A stretch of 64,000 nt of DNA from Bathynomus jamesi (Eukaryota; Arthropoda; Malacostraca; Isopoda; Cirolanidae): positions 406,001 through 470,000 of the forward strand of contig JAJOZX010000483.1 of the NCBI GenBank assembly GCA_023014485.1, written 5' to 3'. The translations under genes and the position numbers were made by a program. Under the pieces are notes generated by a model. The model was given only the letters and a program-made list of their open reading frames with translations, was not told the DNA's origin and searched no databases. Within the stretch, counting starts at the first letter, position 1. The number at the start of each line of letters is the position of its first letter. This document shows positions 1 to 10,579 of this stretch, piece after piece.

Positions 1-59
1 GAATATCAAGGGAAAATATTGTATTTTCTTGAGTGATCGGATACTTTTCGCGGGCACTG
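1..59 (-). mobile_element. Terminal inverted repeat of a second Tc1 copy, running off the window
   Basis: The reverse complement of these bases matches the left end of the Tc1 at 30488 almost base for base; I see one difference in about 60. The outer tip CAGTGCCCGCGAAAAG lies at position 59 and is followed by TA, the Tc1/mariner target site. The rest of the element lies to the left of the window, with its transposase expected on the minus strand. Confidence 0.9.
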
Positions 60-124
60 TATATATTTATATGGAATATATTTACATATATACAGTATAC
101 AGTACAGTATATATATATATATAT
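60..124. repeat. TA-rich low-complexity tract
   Basis: Imperfect (TA)n DNA between the Tc1 tip and the next transposon. It provides the TA target of one element and probably the TA-rich target of the other. Confidence 0.7.
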
Positions 125-2812
125 TAGGGTGGTCCAAAAAGTTAAAGCATCGACTAGGTTCTCTCCACAAGGTTGGTTTTATGCCTCTTGGTGTGGACAG
201 TATTTGTGCAAAGTTTCACGTTATTCGGTTAATATTTAGGGGTCGCCCCACTTGCCCCCTTTTTGAAAATTTGGGAAAATATATAGACAACTGAATAACT
301 AAATTTTTTTTGGTTCTCAAAGAATATGAAAGAAAACAGTAAGACAATAGGACATGATAATGGGTGTATCTTCATTATTTCTTCTGCATCAGAGTCGCCT
401 TGGATGGTATTGGTATCTGTTTTCGGTGGGCGGCTACGAGTTGTAGGAGGTACTGCTTCTGGTCCTCGTTTCGTGTCAAAGTGTCATTGTAGCGTTGTGC
501 GAGAGCAATACCTCGCTCGGCAGCATCATTGACGACTTTCATCTTTAAGGCGCGATCTCTAAGTTCCCTGTAGTTCTTGTCATTTGGCCATTCCCGTGGA
601 TCTTTTTGAAGTAACTGGTGCGCTTCCTCCTTACCTCCAACTTCCAAGGCATCAAAGAGGGTCAATGTCCTTTTCGTGACGAAGGATGCCACATCATTTT
701 CAACACCAGCTTCCGCCATGTCGATTCGTCGGGGGCAGCCATTCTTTTGGGGATGTTGGAGGTGTTGAACCATTCTCCTTTTGGTATCAGGATCGATCCT
801 ATTATCGAAGAAGGCCAGTCCAATCAGATGCTCCGACAAGTACCACAGGTGGCGTCTTAGAGCTGTCTTCGCCGCTTGTGCAGCTCCTCCGTGTGGATAT
901 TTTTCCAGAAGATGCAGCATTTTGAGATCATTGAGAGGAGCTTGTGTCCCCATTGGCACTTCATGCCAGTACTTGACGTAAATCAGACTGACAAATAAAG
1001 CCAGCTGAGTCACGTTTCGTTCTTCGCGTGCTGTGAGCTTGAATTGATAGTGAAAGAGGTAGATTTTGAGCGCATAAATCGCCTTCGCCATCCATCTCGC
1101 GTGGTGCATGGGACCCGGAGCTCGGATAAAGAGTTGACCACCAGTCTTTCCCCCAGGAAGAGCAAAGATAGTTCAAGGAACTCCTTGTAGTCGTCACGAG
1201 GTTGGCTTGCCTGAAGAGCGTTAGGTAAGTAAGTGAGCATCTCTTTTCTCATCTCTTGGAGTTGAGGGTTCTCGAACAAGCTGTCCGATGCTGAGACAAA
1301 TGCTTCGTGGGAGAGAGATGGCCATTCCTTTTGAAATCGCTTAAAAAGGCCTGTTTCAGGACTTCCTGTTGAGCCAAATATTGAGGCAAAGACATCAGCA
1401 AGTACGACTTCAAGTATATGATGTCGACAACCGATCCAAACTAGCTCGTGACCCAATGCTTCTTCAATCCTGACACAGGCTCCGCGATGTAAACCCGTGT
1501 TTGACGCAGTGGTATCGAAGACGAGACCTCTCACATGCTGTTCCACGTTCCATAATTTCATAGTTTGAAGGCATGCCTGGGCCTGTGCTTCTCCAGTTCC
1601 TTGTTTCATCTTTGGGACACCAAGCAGCTTCTCCTGTCCATTGAATGTTATAAGGATTGCTATCCGATGCACATTCGTCTTCTTCCCTTCAATGCCGGGG
1701 AGAAGCTTTCCGTCCCAATGGAGAAGGACAGGGTCTTCTAGAGAGAATGATTCTAGGTCTTCTCGAGCTGCCTGTTCTCGCCCACTTTCTCTGTAGCGAT
1801 GAATAGAGCTCCGAGAGCACGTCATCCCAGACAGATCATGCCCCGCGGCCTGTAATACAGCTCCAGTTACGAAAACAGCATTCCGGTCAGAAAGATTGGT
1901 GCGATCCATTGCTCCAATGACTTCTGGAGATTGGAAAATGTTCGTAAACTTGTTCTTGGGATGCTTTGGTGCCGGAGCTTCAGACGAAGAAGGAATCGGA
2001 ACCGATGGTCTATAGTCGTCGTCGTCTTGCGAAAAAAGGGAAGAAGAAGAAGAGGAAAGATCAATTGATGACACTCCTGCTTCTTCCAAATCTTTCTGTG
2101 TTGCTTCATGCCTTGCCTTCCTCTTGGCTTCCTTCTCCATTCTGGATCGCTTTCTGTCCTCTTGTGTAGTCGTTTCCTTATGAATGCCAGCCATGCTGCA
2201 AGAATTGACGTCCTTGCGCTGCATGGACAGGAAATTTCGGTCCTCAACGTTGACGATTGTGCTCATGGCATCACTGGTTGCGATGTCAAACAGTTCCTGG
2301 ATGTCCGCTTTGAAGATGTCTTCATTCATTCTATCGCTGGCACGTTGCATGGTCCTGTGCTTCTTGAGTGTTTTGTAGCGGTCTAAAAGCTTTGAAAGCT
2401 TACAGACACAGGAGTCGATCCGTTGAGTTGGGATCCGCGCTCGGGTCCAGACTTCAATCACCCTCTGGCATGCCTGGTTCAGACTGTCGGAGGTGGTTTG
2501 CTTTTGATTGATGTGGTGGTATTGCCCCAAGAGGAGGGCGTCAAGGCATGTAGGGAGCCTTGACGTGGATAAAGTTCCAGTTGCCATCCCTAGAAGCCAA
2601 TCTTTTGGAATTGATCGAGTTTGAGCCATCGGACCTACGGAAGAAAAAGTACATTATATAATATATATTCAGAGTGGGGCGACCTCTAAATATTCACCAA
2701 TCACGCTGCAATTTTGCACAGACCATGTGGACACTAAATGGACAAAAACCACACTTGTGGAGACTATCTAAGACAATTTTGAAATTTCCCCCTATGGATT
2801 TGGACCACCCTA
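125..2812 (-). mobile_element. hAT-like DNA transposon, full length, unusual subfamily
   Basis: The outer ends are TAGGGTGGTCCAAA and its inverse TTTGGACCACCCTA. Inside them the inverted similarity continues imperfectly for about 110 bp: the block around 241 (ggggtcgccccac) faces the block around 2674 (gtggggcgacctc). Both flanks are (TA)n, so an 8-bp duplication such as ATATATAT is possible but cannot be proven. The element carries one transposase gene on the minus strand. A shorter, diverged relative lies at 17374-19193. The interior looks more GC-rich than its surroundings, which fits a fairly recent arrival. Confidence 0.8.
375..2629 (-). pseudogene. hAT-like transposase with one frameshift
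   Basis: A 539-residue reading frame runs from 2629 to 1010 and continues, after a one-base-type frame change near 1108-1130, in a 244-residue frame ending at 375. The overlap shows this: the same bases read as nonsense in the first frame and as ARWMAKAIYALK in the second. Landmarks in order are a helical N-terminal domain without a BED finger, an acidic/serine linker, the motif MDRTNLSDRNA, HWDGKLLP, VFDTTASNTG, and GCRHHILEVVLADVF, which resembles the hAT C-x-x-H motif. The C-terminal part ends with EDQKQYLLQLV. The fold is probably an RNase H-like DDE core, which cuts and joins transposon ends in the nucleus. Assignment to hAT rests on these motifs and the terminal TAGGG and is not certain. 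Apart from the frame change the gene looks well preserved. Confidence 0.75.
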
Positions 2813-2928
2813 ATATATATATTATATATATATACACACATTGAAGGGTAAGTCATAAATACCAATAATATGATATATGTCTGCTTTATTGTATGATAAA
2901 TGTTCAATTTTATATTGAAATACCGACG

Positions 2929-3333
2929 GTAACGACCGAGACAAAAAATATGTAACGACCGAGACAGCAGTTTTTTATATATATTTAAAATACAAGTTAA
3001 TATTTTCTAACAAACTATGTCTCAAATTGGGGCCACAACATTCAAGTATCCATGGTAGAATTCTCATTTGAATAGCTCTGGCCAATTCACTGACTTTTAC
3101 ACATATGTACCACCTACTGAAAACTGAGGTTGCATCGTTGTAACGACCGAGACGACGAATTTGGATACGCTCCTAGCAAAAACCAAGAAACGAAATATGC
3201 AAAACCTAGTCTCATTTTAGAGCCCAACCATCTGTTTATGTTCACAAGAAAATTTGTGCCGCTGCTGTTCATACTTTATTCACAAGAGCAGGGAATATAA
3301 CAATAAGTTGCCTACGAATGTAACGACCGAGAC
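2929..3333 (+). repeat. Four exact copies of a 14-mer, GTAACGACCGAGAC
   Basis: Copies lie at 2929-2942, 2952-2965, 3140-3153 and 3320-3333, all in the same orientation, spaced by 23, 188 and 180 bases start to start. The sequence between them shows no obvious tandem structure. The surroundings are AT-rich and I see no open frame across them. Function unknown. Confidence 0.85.
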
Positions 3334-3731
3334 TATGGAATGACCCAGGTAAGAACTGAAGGGAATTGTTCAGCTAGGAGTGCCTTCATCCAAACCATCT
3401 TACTTTCATTATCAGTGCATAAAGCAAATACCTAGGAGAAAAGAAAAACAAATTAATGATGTTACACACAGTCACAATTTGGGTTTCTGTTCTATTGTAT
3501 TGGAAAAATGTAATGAAGTATTGACCATTTAGGCTAATAGAGCAATTTAAATTTAATGTCAATGTGTTGTTGCTTGGGCTACATATAGTCATTTTGTAAT
3601 GTTTATCTCATAGGAGAGAGCCTACAGTATACTCTCAACTATTTGTTTAGTTATTTAAATGTACCTATGTTTAGCAAATTATATTTAATACAAAAACTAT
3701 CAGCTACTTACATCCTTTCCATAGGTGTTTT

Positions 3732-4412
3732 TTACTTGCTGAATGCTCTTGGCTGCAATTTCACAGCAGAACTCCGCTGTTTTCTTTTCAGTATAGTTAG
3801 TAGGTAGGAACTTTTTCCAGTGTGAATTGATGATGCAATTATGGGATCATTTTGCACTGACGACCATCCATCCTGAAGGAGTGTGATTGTAGATTCACTC
3901 AAGTCATTTTTCATGTTCTCTTCAATTGTTCAATGAACTTCATCCAGCAACTTTCCTGCTAGATGGAGGGTGATAACCTGGTCTCAAGGAGTTCATCATT
4001 TCCTTATATTGCTTTGATTCAGCAGCTCTGAAAGCAATGCTGTTAGCATAAAAGAACTTCGCTACTTGCAAGTCAATATGTTTTCCTTGTGATTCTATGG
4101 TATTGCAGGCATAACCAAAAAGTTTATTTTGGAGTTCGAGACATGACCTCTAATTCCAATTTTGAAGATGTTCCTTGTGATGCCTGCAAGATGCTTGATA
4201 TAGATGGTGATGTTGGTGAGAGAAGTGGAGAATCTACTAGTGAAGCTGTAGACTCTCAACTCTGGTCAGGTGATGTTGATACATGACTTGAGCATCCCTT
4301 TGATCCATCATCTTCATGATGATTCCTATTGTCACAGTTGCTGAGATGTGCTCTTATACATTCTACCTTTGATGTCTGCTCTAATCCACAGTGATTACAC
4401 TTTACATTGATC
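3732..4412 (-). pseudogene. hAT transposase fragment with BED-type zinc finger
   Basis: Read on the minus strand, the segment starts with a zinc-finger-like pattern (VKCNHCG followed by a His and Cys about 20 residues later). After a frame break and stops it gives FYANSIAFRAAESKQYKEMM with LRPGY, typical of hAT N-terminal regions. After another break it gives TLLQDGWSSVQNDPII, the start of a hAT catalytic domain. The rest of the catalytic core and the C-terminal dimerisation domain are absent. It is a dead fragment; I cannot place its element ends. Confidence 0.7.
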
Positions 4413-5045
4413 AAGTTTTCTATTCAGGACACTTCAAGCCACTCACTCGCTTGGTTGCGACCACTACCTGGTAACCTAGGCATTTTAATACAATATTGGA
4501 TACGACTTCTGTAATTAAATTTCTGTGTGAGGAAAAATATGATAGAAGTAAACTAGTTACATTGATTTTAAAAACTGCATTGTAAACACAGTTTCTTTCT
4601 CCAGAAGCAAACACAATCAACCTACCAGTCAGTCAGACACAATAGTGACACTTAGCAACTCAAGAGTCTGAGGAGTGAGGACTGAGGTAGACTCCAAATG
4701 TGCCTATTGCATACAGCATACTCATCACATACATGTTCCATATATGTTTGGTTCAAGGTTGTCTAGCAAATTGAATAATGTACTTGGAAATATTTGTCTC
4801 AAATGGGTTGCTAACTTGCTTGCCAAGTTTATTCCTGGTCTTCTTTATATTTTTGGGAAGGGTAATGGCCTAATGGGTATTCAGACAAGGTAAAACCAGT
4901 CATAATTTTCATTTTGTTACCTATCTATTTTGATGGCTGTTAATGGTGATTCTTTGTATTATCCTTTAATTTTAGGCAAAGTGGAAGCAGGAATACAATG
5001 CAAGATCGTAAAGATGTACCGGTATACATTTACAATTTATCAACA
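4413..5045. other. No recognisable feature
   Basis: AT-rich sequence with short random frames only. It may belong to the same decayed hAT element as the fragment to its left, but I see no terminal repeats to show this. Confidence 0.4.
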
Positions 5046-5152
5046 TTATGAAAAAAACCATGAAAAACCCCAACTGGGCTTTTTTTTTTTTTGTGGGTTT
5101 TTGTGAAAAAACCTGAAAAAACATGTGGGTTGGGTTTTTCTAATTGAACACA
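5046..5152. repeat. AAACCCA-rich low-complexity block
   Basis: A run of A/T tracts alternating with CCCA/TGGG words (for example AACTGGGC followed by poly-T, then GTGGGTTTTT). The same wording in inverse or direct form occurs at 9374-9470 and 12225-12309, where it marks the two ends of one repeat. Here it is probably a stray copy of that family. Confidence 0.5.
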
Positions 5153-5159
5153 TTATGAC

Positions 5160-5870
5160 AGACTGTAACCACTCTAGCACAACATAGAGCACAACACAAC
5201 ATCACTAGTGCACTGAACCTCTGGTCCACTCCAGAGAGGGCAATTGGTTACGGTACCTGCATGCAGCCAGCTTGCTCAATCAGGGTGGGCTGATTGGCTA
5301 ACCAACAACAACAACGTTATGTGATCAAAAACTGGGTATGTAAAATACTGGTTAAATTAGGTTACATTTAGCCATCTACAAGGTATGTGATAAAAAACTA
5401 GTTATGTAAAATATTGGTTAGGTTAGGTTACATTTCACTATTTTTGTGGCAAAAAAGAACATTACTACAGTAATTCTCGCATAAAAAATTGTTAGAAAAC
5501 AAATTTTCTGACAAAAAATAACAATTGCATCATTATGTATTTTTACCCTGTAGTTATTTTAGGTTGGTTAGTTATTTCCCACATGGCCAATTTTGGCCAA
5601 TCACTATAAATTTCAACTTTGTCAAAAATATTGATCTCTACAAAACTTAATATTTACCAGAAATTTGAGTACATTCTATGTACAACCTGGATGAAAAGCA
5701 ATATAACAGATCTGATAAATTCCAGTCAAAGTTTTAGTTTGAATGTGAAAATTTTCTAAACCCAAATTGAGAAGTTTGGTAAGAATTCACCAACTATGAT
5801 GCGCTACTTCAAGCTAAAATAGCCTAGCATTTTAAAATCTAGAAGTCACTTTTTATAAGATTTAGCTCAG
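5160..5870. other. Unassigned AT-rich stretch with a local duplication
   Basis: A direct duplication lies at about 5333-5435: the block TATGTAAAATA-TGGTTA-TTAGGTTACATTT appears twice. Nothing else is recognisable. Confidence 0.4.
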
Positions 5871-6178
5871 CAGTTCTTAACCTTGGGGGTGGGAGGGGGG
5901 AGCTGGGTGAACATATGTCTGACCCAGAATATATATTCCCAATTAAAAAACTGTGTGCTCTTTCTTTGACCACACCAAGGATTCAATTGCTTGTGGGTAA
6001 GAAGCAATGCCAACCTTCCCATTATGATTATGATTATGGGTAAAATACAATCGATCTTGTGAAAATATTGCACACTCACAAATAGAGGGTTTTCTTGCTT
6101 GGGGGTTTGGGAGAGTGGGGGTACCATGGGTTAAAGGTTGACCATTGAGGGGCACAGCTCCACAAAAGTTAAGAACTG
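5871..6178. mobile_element. hAT-like MITE
   Basis: Left end CAGTTCTTAACC and right end, inverted, CAGTTCTTAACTTTT. The G-rich block next to the left end is typical of hAT MITEs that begin CAGtGGTTCTTAACC. I find no convincing 8-bp target duplication, so the boundaries are approximate. It is non-coding. Confidence 0.55.
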
Positions 6179-6215
6179 ATGGGTAATTATTGAATGTTTC
6201 ACCAACACTGAAATT

Positions 6216-6401
6216 AATATCCAAAATACATTTTTCTAATGTATTTTGGTGTGTTCTAGTCAAATATTACCTTCATATCTTGTGCAAATGAACCAAAACA
6301 AAGTTATGAAACATTAAAGTTTTCCTATGTTTTGGTTCATTTTCACTACATATATGAACCAAACACACCAAAATACATTAGAAAAATGTATTTTAGATAT
6401 T
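6216..6401. repeat. Foldback hairpin
   Basis: Arms at 6216-6255 and 6362-6401 match in inverse over 40 bases with about one mismatch. Each arm is itself a small hairpin (AAAATACAT...ATGTATTTT), and the loop contains a further inverted pair around GAACCAAAAC/GTTTTGGTTC. The word TTTTGGTGTGTT is shared with other hairpins in the window. An outer pair, around 6183-6208 and 6912-6937 (GGTAATTATTGAATG and inverse), extends the symmetry. Confidence 0.8.
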
Positions 6402-6411
6402 AAAACCAAAT

Positions 6412-6561
6412 GGGCTAGGTCAACTGTATGCCCTTGACAATTGGTTAGGTTAAGTTGTGTTGTGTTGTGTTATGTTATGTTGTTATTTTCATTAGTTTTA
6501 ACAAAAATATCACAACTTAACCTAACCAATTGTCAAGGGCAAACAGTTGACCTAACTGGGC
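6412..6561. repeat. H1 hairpin repeat, copy a
   Basis: Arms read AGGTCAACTGTATGCCCTTG then ACAATTGGTTAGGTTAAG, a loop with ATTTTCATTAGTTTTAAC, then the inverse. This is the first of about ten copies or half-copies of one palindromic family in the window; I call the family H1. Confidence 0.85.
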
Positions 6562-7072
6562 ATGGGTACCCCATAATGAATTTGGGACCCAGAAAGGTAA
6601 ATAATACCCCCAACCTAGGCCTAGATGACGTCCCACTCGGACTGGGAGCTCCCACCACAAACAAACATCCTAAAGTGACTTGAATTCAAATTTCAGCCGC
6701 CAGACCTGCGTGGGAGTATCACACGACAATGACATTTATGCATGCCATGCTCTGATTGGCCAATGTAGGTATATTGTCATATGGAACTTATAATTTTTCT
6801 ACTATTTATAACATTCTTAATAAGCATTTGCACAAGATATGGACTGCAGATTCAAACAAAACACAGTAAAATACCCTAAGAAATTATGGTTACACCTTCA
6901 AGGTCACTGTTGGTGTGAAACATTCAATAATAACCAACTGATGATTTAGCTAATTTGGGAACTCTAGTCATTAGTCACATTTTCTATAATTATACATTTT
7001 GAGTCACTGCACCAATAGGCTAATATTCATTTTAGCACATGACCTGGACTTTGGGATGACAATAGGTTTTTC
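6562..7072. other. No gene; scattered hairpin-family words
   Basis: Contains an inverse match to 6183-6208 near 6912-6937 and the word GCACAAGATATGG near 6827, which occurs in several hairpins. No open frame or element ends are recognisable. Confidence 0.4.
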
Positions 7073-7187
7073 GGAGCAAGTGTAGTTTACATCCCCCTGA
7101 TGCAAAAGGGGACACAAACCACACTAGGTCAAAGTTGGGGAAAATAAACTACACTAGAATTTTTAGGAGAAATTTTTTAAATGAATC

Positions 7188-7775
7188 AATCAAATAAAAC
7201 ATTAAAACTAATGAAAATATTATGACAACCTATCCAATCATCAATTTATATATACAGGCAGTCTCCGGGTTATGAACATCCGACTTACGACATTCCGTAC
7301 ATACGAATGGTTCATAGTAATGAATCGGCGCACTACTTACTGCACAATACATCATCCATGTAAAGTCTGCCTTTCTTCCTTCAATAATGCCCCTTCTGGT
7401 ATGCAAGACATCATTAGGACACAGAGTAAGTGTTAAACTTTAATTACTGTTACAATTTATTATCTTTTTTTTATGCTTTTATGTTTTAGTTGCTTTTATA
7501 AATTGGGTGTGTGTTTTAAAGGTTTTAAGTATTTGGAAGCATGTTTTTAATGTTTCTTATACATACATATGTTAAGTGTATATATATATATACTATTAGA
7601 CAGACAGACATTAAGTACAAACCATTCATATTAGTTCTGACTTACATACAAATTCGACTTAAAGACTGTCGTGAGAACAGAACTCGTTCATAAGCCAGGG
7701 ACTGCCTGTATATATAAATTGACGATTGGTTAGGTTGTCGTAATATTTTCGTTCATTTTAACATTTTATTTGATT
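7188..7775. repeat. H1 hairpin copy b, inside-out, with a MITE at the centre
   Basis: Arms 7188-7254 and 7709-7775 (67 bases each) are inverse copies with several mismatches. They contain the H1 words, but the order is reversed: the GTTTTAA/GAAAATAT end, normally the loop, is outermost, and the CAATCATCAA end is at the centre. The MITE at 7255-7708 separates the two arms exactly at the symmetry point. Confidence 0.75.
7255..7708. mobile_element. Tc1/mariner-type (Tigger/pogo-like) MITE
   Basis: The left end CAGGCAGTCTCCGGGTTATG and the inverted right end CAGGCAGTCCCTGGCTTATG match, flanked by TA on both sides within TATATA. Ends of this wording (CAGGCAGTCCCCGGGTTACG) are typical of widespread pogo/Tigger-like MITEs. 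No transposase frame is present. Confidence 0.75.
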
Positions 7776-7804
7776 AGGTATACATGGACAAAGTTGGGGA
7801 ACAC

Positions 7805-9055
7805 AAACTACACTAGGCACCGCAGGGGGGCGTAAACTACACTAGGCACCGCAGGGGGGCGTAAACTACACTAGGCACCGCAGGGGGGCGTAAACTACAC
7901 TAGGCACCGCAGGGGGGCGTAAACTACACTAGGCACCGCAGGGGGGCGTAAACTACACTAGGCACCGCAGGGGGGCGTAAACTACACTAGGCACCGCAGG
8001 GGGCCGTAAACTACACTAGGCACCGCAGGGGGGCGTAAACTACACTAGGCACCGCAGGGGGCGTAAACTACACTAGGCACCGCAGGGGGCGTAAACTACA
8101 CTAGGCACCGCAGGGGGGCGTAAACTACACTAGGCACCGCAGGGGGGCATAAACTACACTAGGCACCGCAGGGGGGCGTAAACTACACTAGGCACCGCAG
8201 GGGGGCATAAACTACACTAGGCACCGCAGGGGGGCGTAAACTACACTAGGCACCGCAGGGGGGCGTAAACTACACTAGGCACCGCAGGGGGGCGTAAACT
8301 ACACTAGGCACCGCAGGGGGGCGTAAACTACACTAGGCACCGCAGGGGGGCGTAAACTACACTAGGCACCGCAGGGGGGCGTAAACTACACTAGGCACCG
8401 CAGGGGGGCGTAAACTACACTAGGCACCGCAGGGGGGCGTAAACTACACTAGGCACCGCAGGGGGCGTAAACTACACTAGGCACCGCAGGGGGGCGTAAA
8501 CTACACTAGGCACCGCAGGGGGGCGTAAACTACACTAGGCACCGCAGGGGGCGTAAACTACACTAGGCACCGCAGGGGGGCGTAAACTACACTAGGCACC
8601 GCAGGGGGGCGTAAACTACACTAGGCACCGCAGGGGGGCGTAAACTACACTAGGCACCGCAGGGGGGCGTAAACTACACTAGGCACCGCAGGGGGGCGTA
8701 AACTACACTAGGCACCGCAGGGGGGCGTAAACTACACTAGGCACCGCAGGGGGGCGTAAACTACACTAGGCACCGCAGGGGGCGTAAACTACACTAGGCA
8801 CCGCAGGGGGGCGTAAACTACACTAGGCACCGCAGGGGGGCGTAAACTACACTAGGCACCGCAGGGGGGCGTAAACTACACTAGGCACCGCAGGGGGGCG
8901 TAAACTACACTAGGCACCGCAGGGGGGCGTAAACTACACTAGGCACCGCAGGGGGGCGTAAACTACACTAGGCACTGCAGGGGGACGTAAACTACACTAG
9001 GCACCGCAGGGGGACGTAAACTACACTAGGCACCGCAGGGGGACATAACTACACT
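7805..9055 (+). repeat. Minisatellite, about 43 units of 28-29 bp
   Basis: The unit contains CTACACTAGGCACCGCAGG followed by a run of five or six G, then CGTAAA. Units are almost identical; variants are a shorter G-run, G to A giving GGGGGGCAT, one GGGGGCC, and a GGGGGACG form in the last three units. There are no unique spacers, so this is not a CRISPR array. The inverse of the unit (AGTGTAGTTTACGCCCCCCTG) is nearly the same as the left end of the surrounding element (AGTGTAGTTTACATCCCCCTG). Confidence 0.95.
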
Positions 9056-9110
9056 TGCTCCAGTTTTTCTTATGTAGAATTTCAATATGAATCTATTTTC
9101 ATTATTTTTT

Positions 9111-9292
9111 TTTTTTACAAGAGTACATTACAGGCTTTTGAGGAATTTTGGAATTTTAGGTTATGTTAGGTTATATATTAAAACTATCTTTTTCTGATTG
9201 TTTGAATGAAATTAACCTTCGTTCAAACTGCATCAAAAACCATCAGAAAAACAGTTTTGATTTACAAAGCCTATAATGTACACTTGTAAAAA
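9111..9292. repeat. Foldback hairpin
   Basis: Outer arms 9111-9139 and 9264-9292 (ACAAGAGTACATTACAGGCT facing its inverse) and inner inverted words (TTTTTCTGATTGTTTGAA / CATCAGAAAAA) form one imperfect palindrome. TTAGGTTATGTTAGG lies in the left half. Confidence 0.7.
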
Positions 9293-10027
9293 TTTAGCCT
9301 ATTTTCTTCTATGATATTTCTTGTGCAAATTAATATTAATGAAGATATAAGCAATTTTTTGATAGATTAAAACCAGGGTTAGCAAAAAACCCACTTTAAA
9401 AAAAAAAGCCCAACCAACCCAGGTTTTTCAGGGGTTTTCACAAAAAACCTAGGCAAAACTAGGTTTTTAAAAAATTGTATCATATAGTAGTATAAAAGAA
9501 AATAATAATAAAATTATATGCCCTATAAATGTTAATGATTGATTTTCACTTACTATAATCAACAGAGTAATGCTACACTTTGCTCTTAGGTACACTTCTG
9601 TATGTCTAAAGAAAACTATTCTGTTGCTATAATATCAGAGCCATACCTTATAATTTTAACAATAGCTTTGGTTTGATCTTTTTTTTTTTCCCAAAGTTGA
9701 TTGTCAATATGTTTTACAATACTTACCGTATGTCCTTACATCTATGAGGAGAGAGTTTTCTTATTTTGAATTTTTACAGATGAATCGCAGAAAGATTTGA
9801 ATTAATTTAGAGCATTATCTTGTATTATGTTTTAAGTTACATTTTAAAGCAGCCTACAATTACAACATAAATTAGAAACAAAATATATATATACATATAT
9901 ATAATAAAAGAGAGAATCTGGGGAGAAAGAACGTTGTGTGCATATTCAAGGGTGTAGTTCTGGGATATACAAATTATTATAAAGTAAAAGTAAAGTAACT
10001 ACCTTAAAATATAAGATTAAAAAGTGT
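9293..10027. other. Left part of the split hAT-like repeat; no gene
   Basis: AT-rich DNA from the terminal block at 9374 up to the piggyBac target site. It contains poly-T tracts and an interrupted (TA)n tract near 9888. No frame of interest. Confidence 0.5.
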
Positions 10028-10045
10028 TTAACCCTTTCACTGTCT

Positions 10046-10109
10046 TGAGTATCATACATGATACTCAGTGCAGTTCACTGAGACGCTTGAGAATCATATA
10101 TGATACTCA
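10046..10109. promoter_or_regulatory. Pair of 22-bp palindromes near the left piggyBac end
   Basis: TGAGTATCAT-AC-ATGATACTCA at 10046-10067 and a variant with GAATCAT at 10088-10109. The mirror pair sits near the other end. Paired subterminal palindromes suggest transposase binding sites; this is an inference. Confidence 0.65.
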
Positions 10110-10579
10110 CGGAGCATATCTTAAAAGGGCATTTTCTTACTGTAAGCATACCATTTATGCTCTTTTATCGGTTCTAGACAGATGAGAAGAAAATAATTTT
10201 TCTTTGAAACATTGTTGAGATCCCTGTTGTGAAACATATTTATTTCTCAAAGTAATTACTAATCATTTTCCCTTTTACCCTTTTTATAGTTTTTTAATAG
10301 GAAAACAATACACTTTGATGAATAAATCATTTATGGAGTATGGAGGAAAATTATATCCGACTTTATTTTGAAATTTTAAGAGTAAAATCCTAATGAAGCC
10401 TATAATGTACAAATCATTTATTGCGATAAAAAATGTTCTGCTAGTATGGAGCAAAATTATAGCATTCTTTATTCTGTAATTAAAATTAATAAAAACCTAC
10501 AAATAAAGCAGAAATAAATCTTTTCAATATATTTTTATTACAATTCAAATAGATTTATATGTTAAATCATACTTTGCTT

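Larger units (their letters stand above)
7073..9061. mobile_element. TIR element carrying a minisatellite
   Basis: The left end GGAGCAAGTGTAGTTTACAT is matched in inverse at the right end by ATAACTACACTTGCTCC. Within it are a region resembling the minisatellite unit (7106-7160), a nested palindrome with a MITE at its centre (7188-7775), and a long tandem array (7805-9055). No coding frame is present, so it must be non-autonomous. No target duplication is convincing. It could instead be a local inverted duplication rather than a mobile element. Confidence 0.55.

Noticed and set aside
1966..2386. Plus-strand frames opposite the hAT-like transposase
   Set aside because: They are antisense shadows of a well-supported minus-strand gene.
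7805..9055. CRISPR-like regular array
   Set aside because: Units are directly adjacent with no variable spacers, and the genome is eukaryotic. It is a minisatellite.
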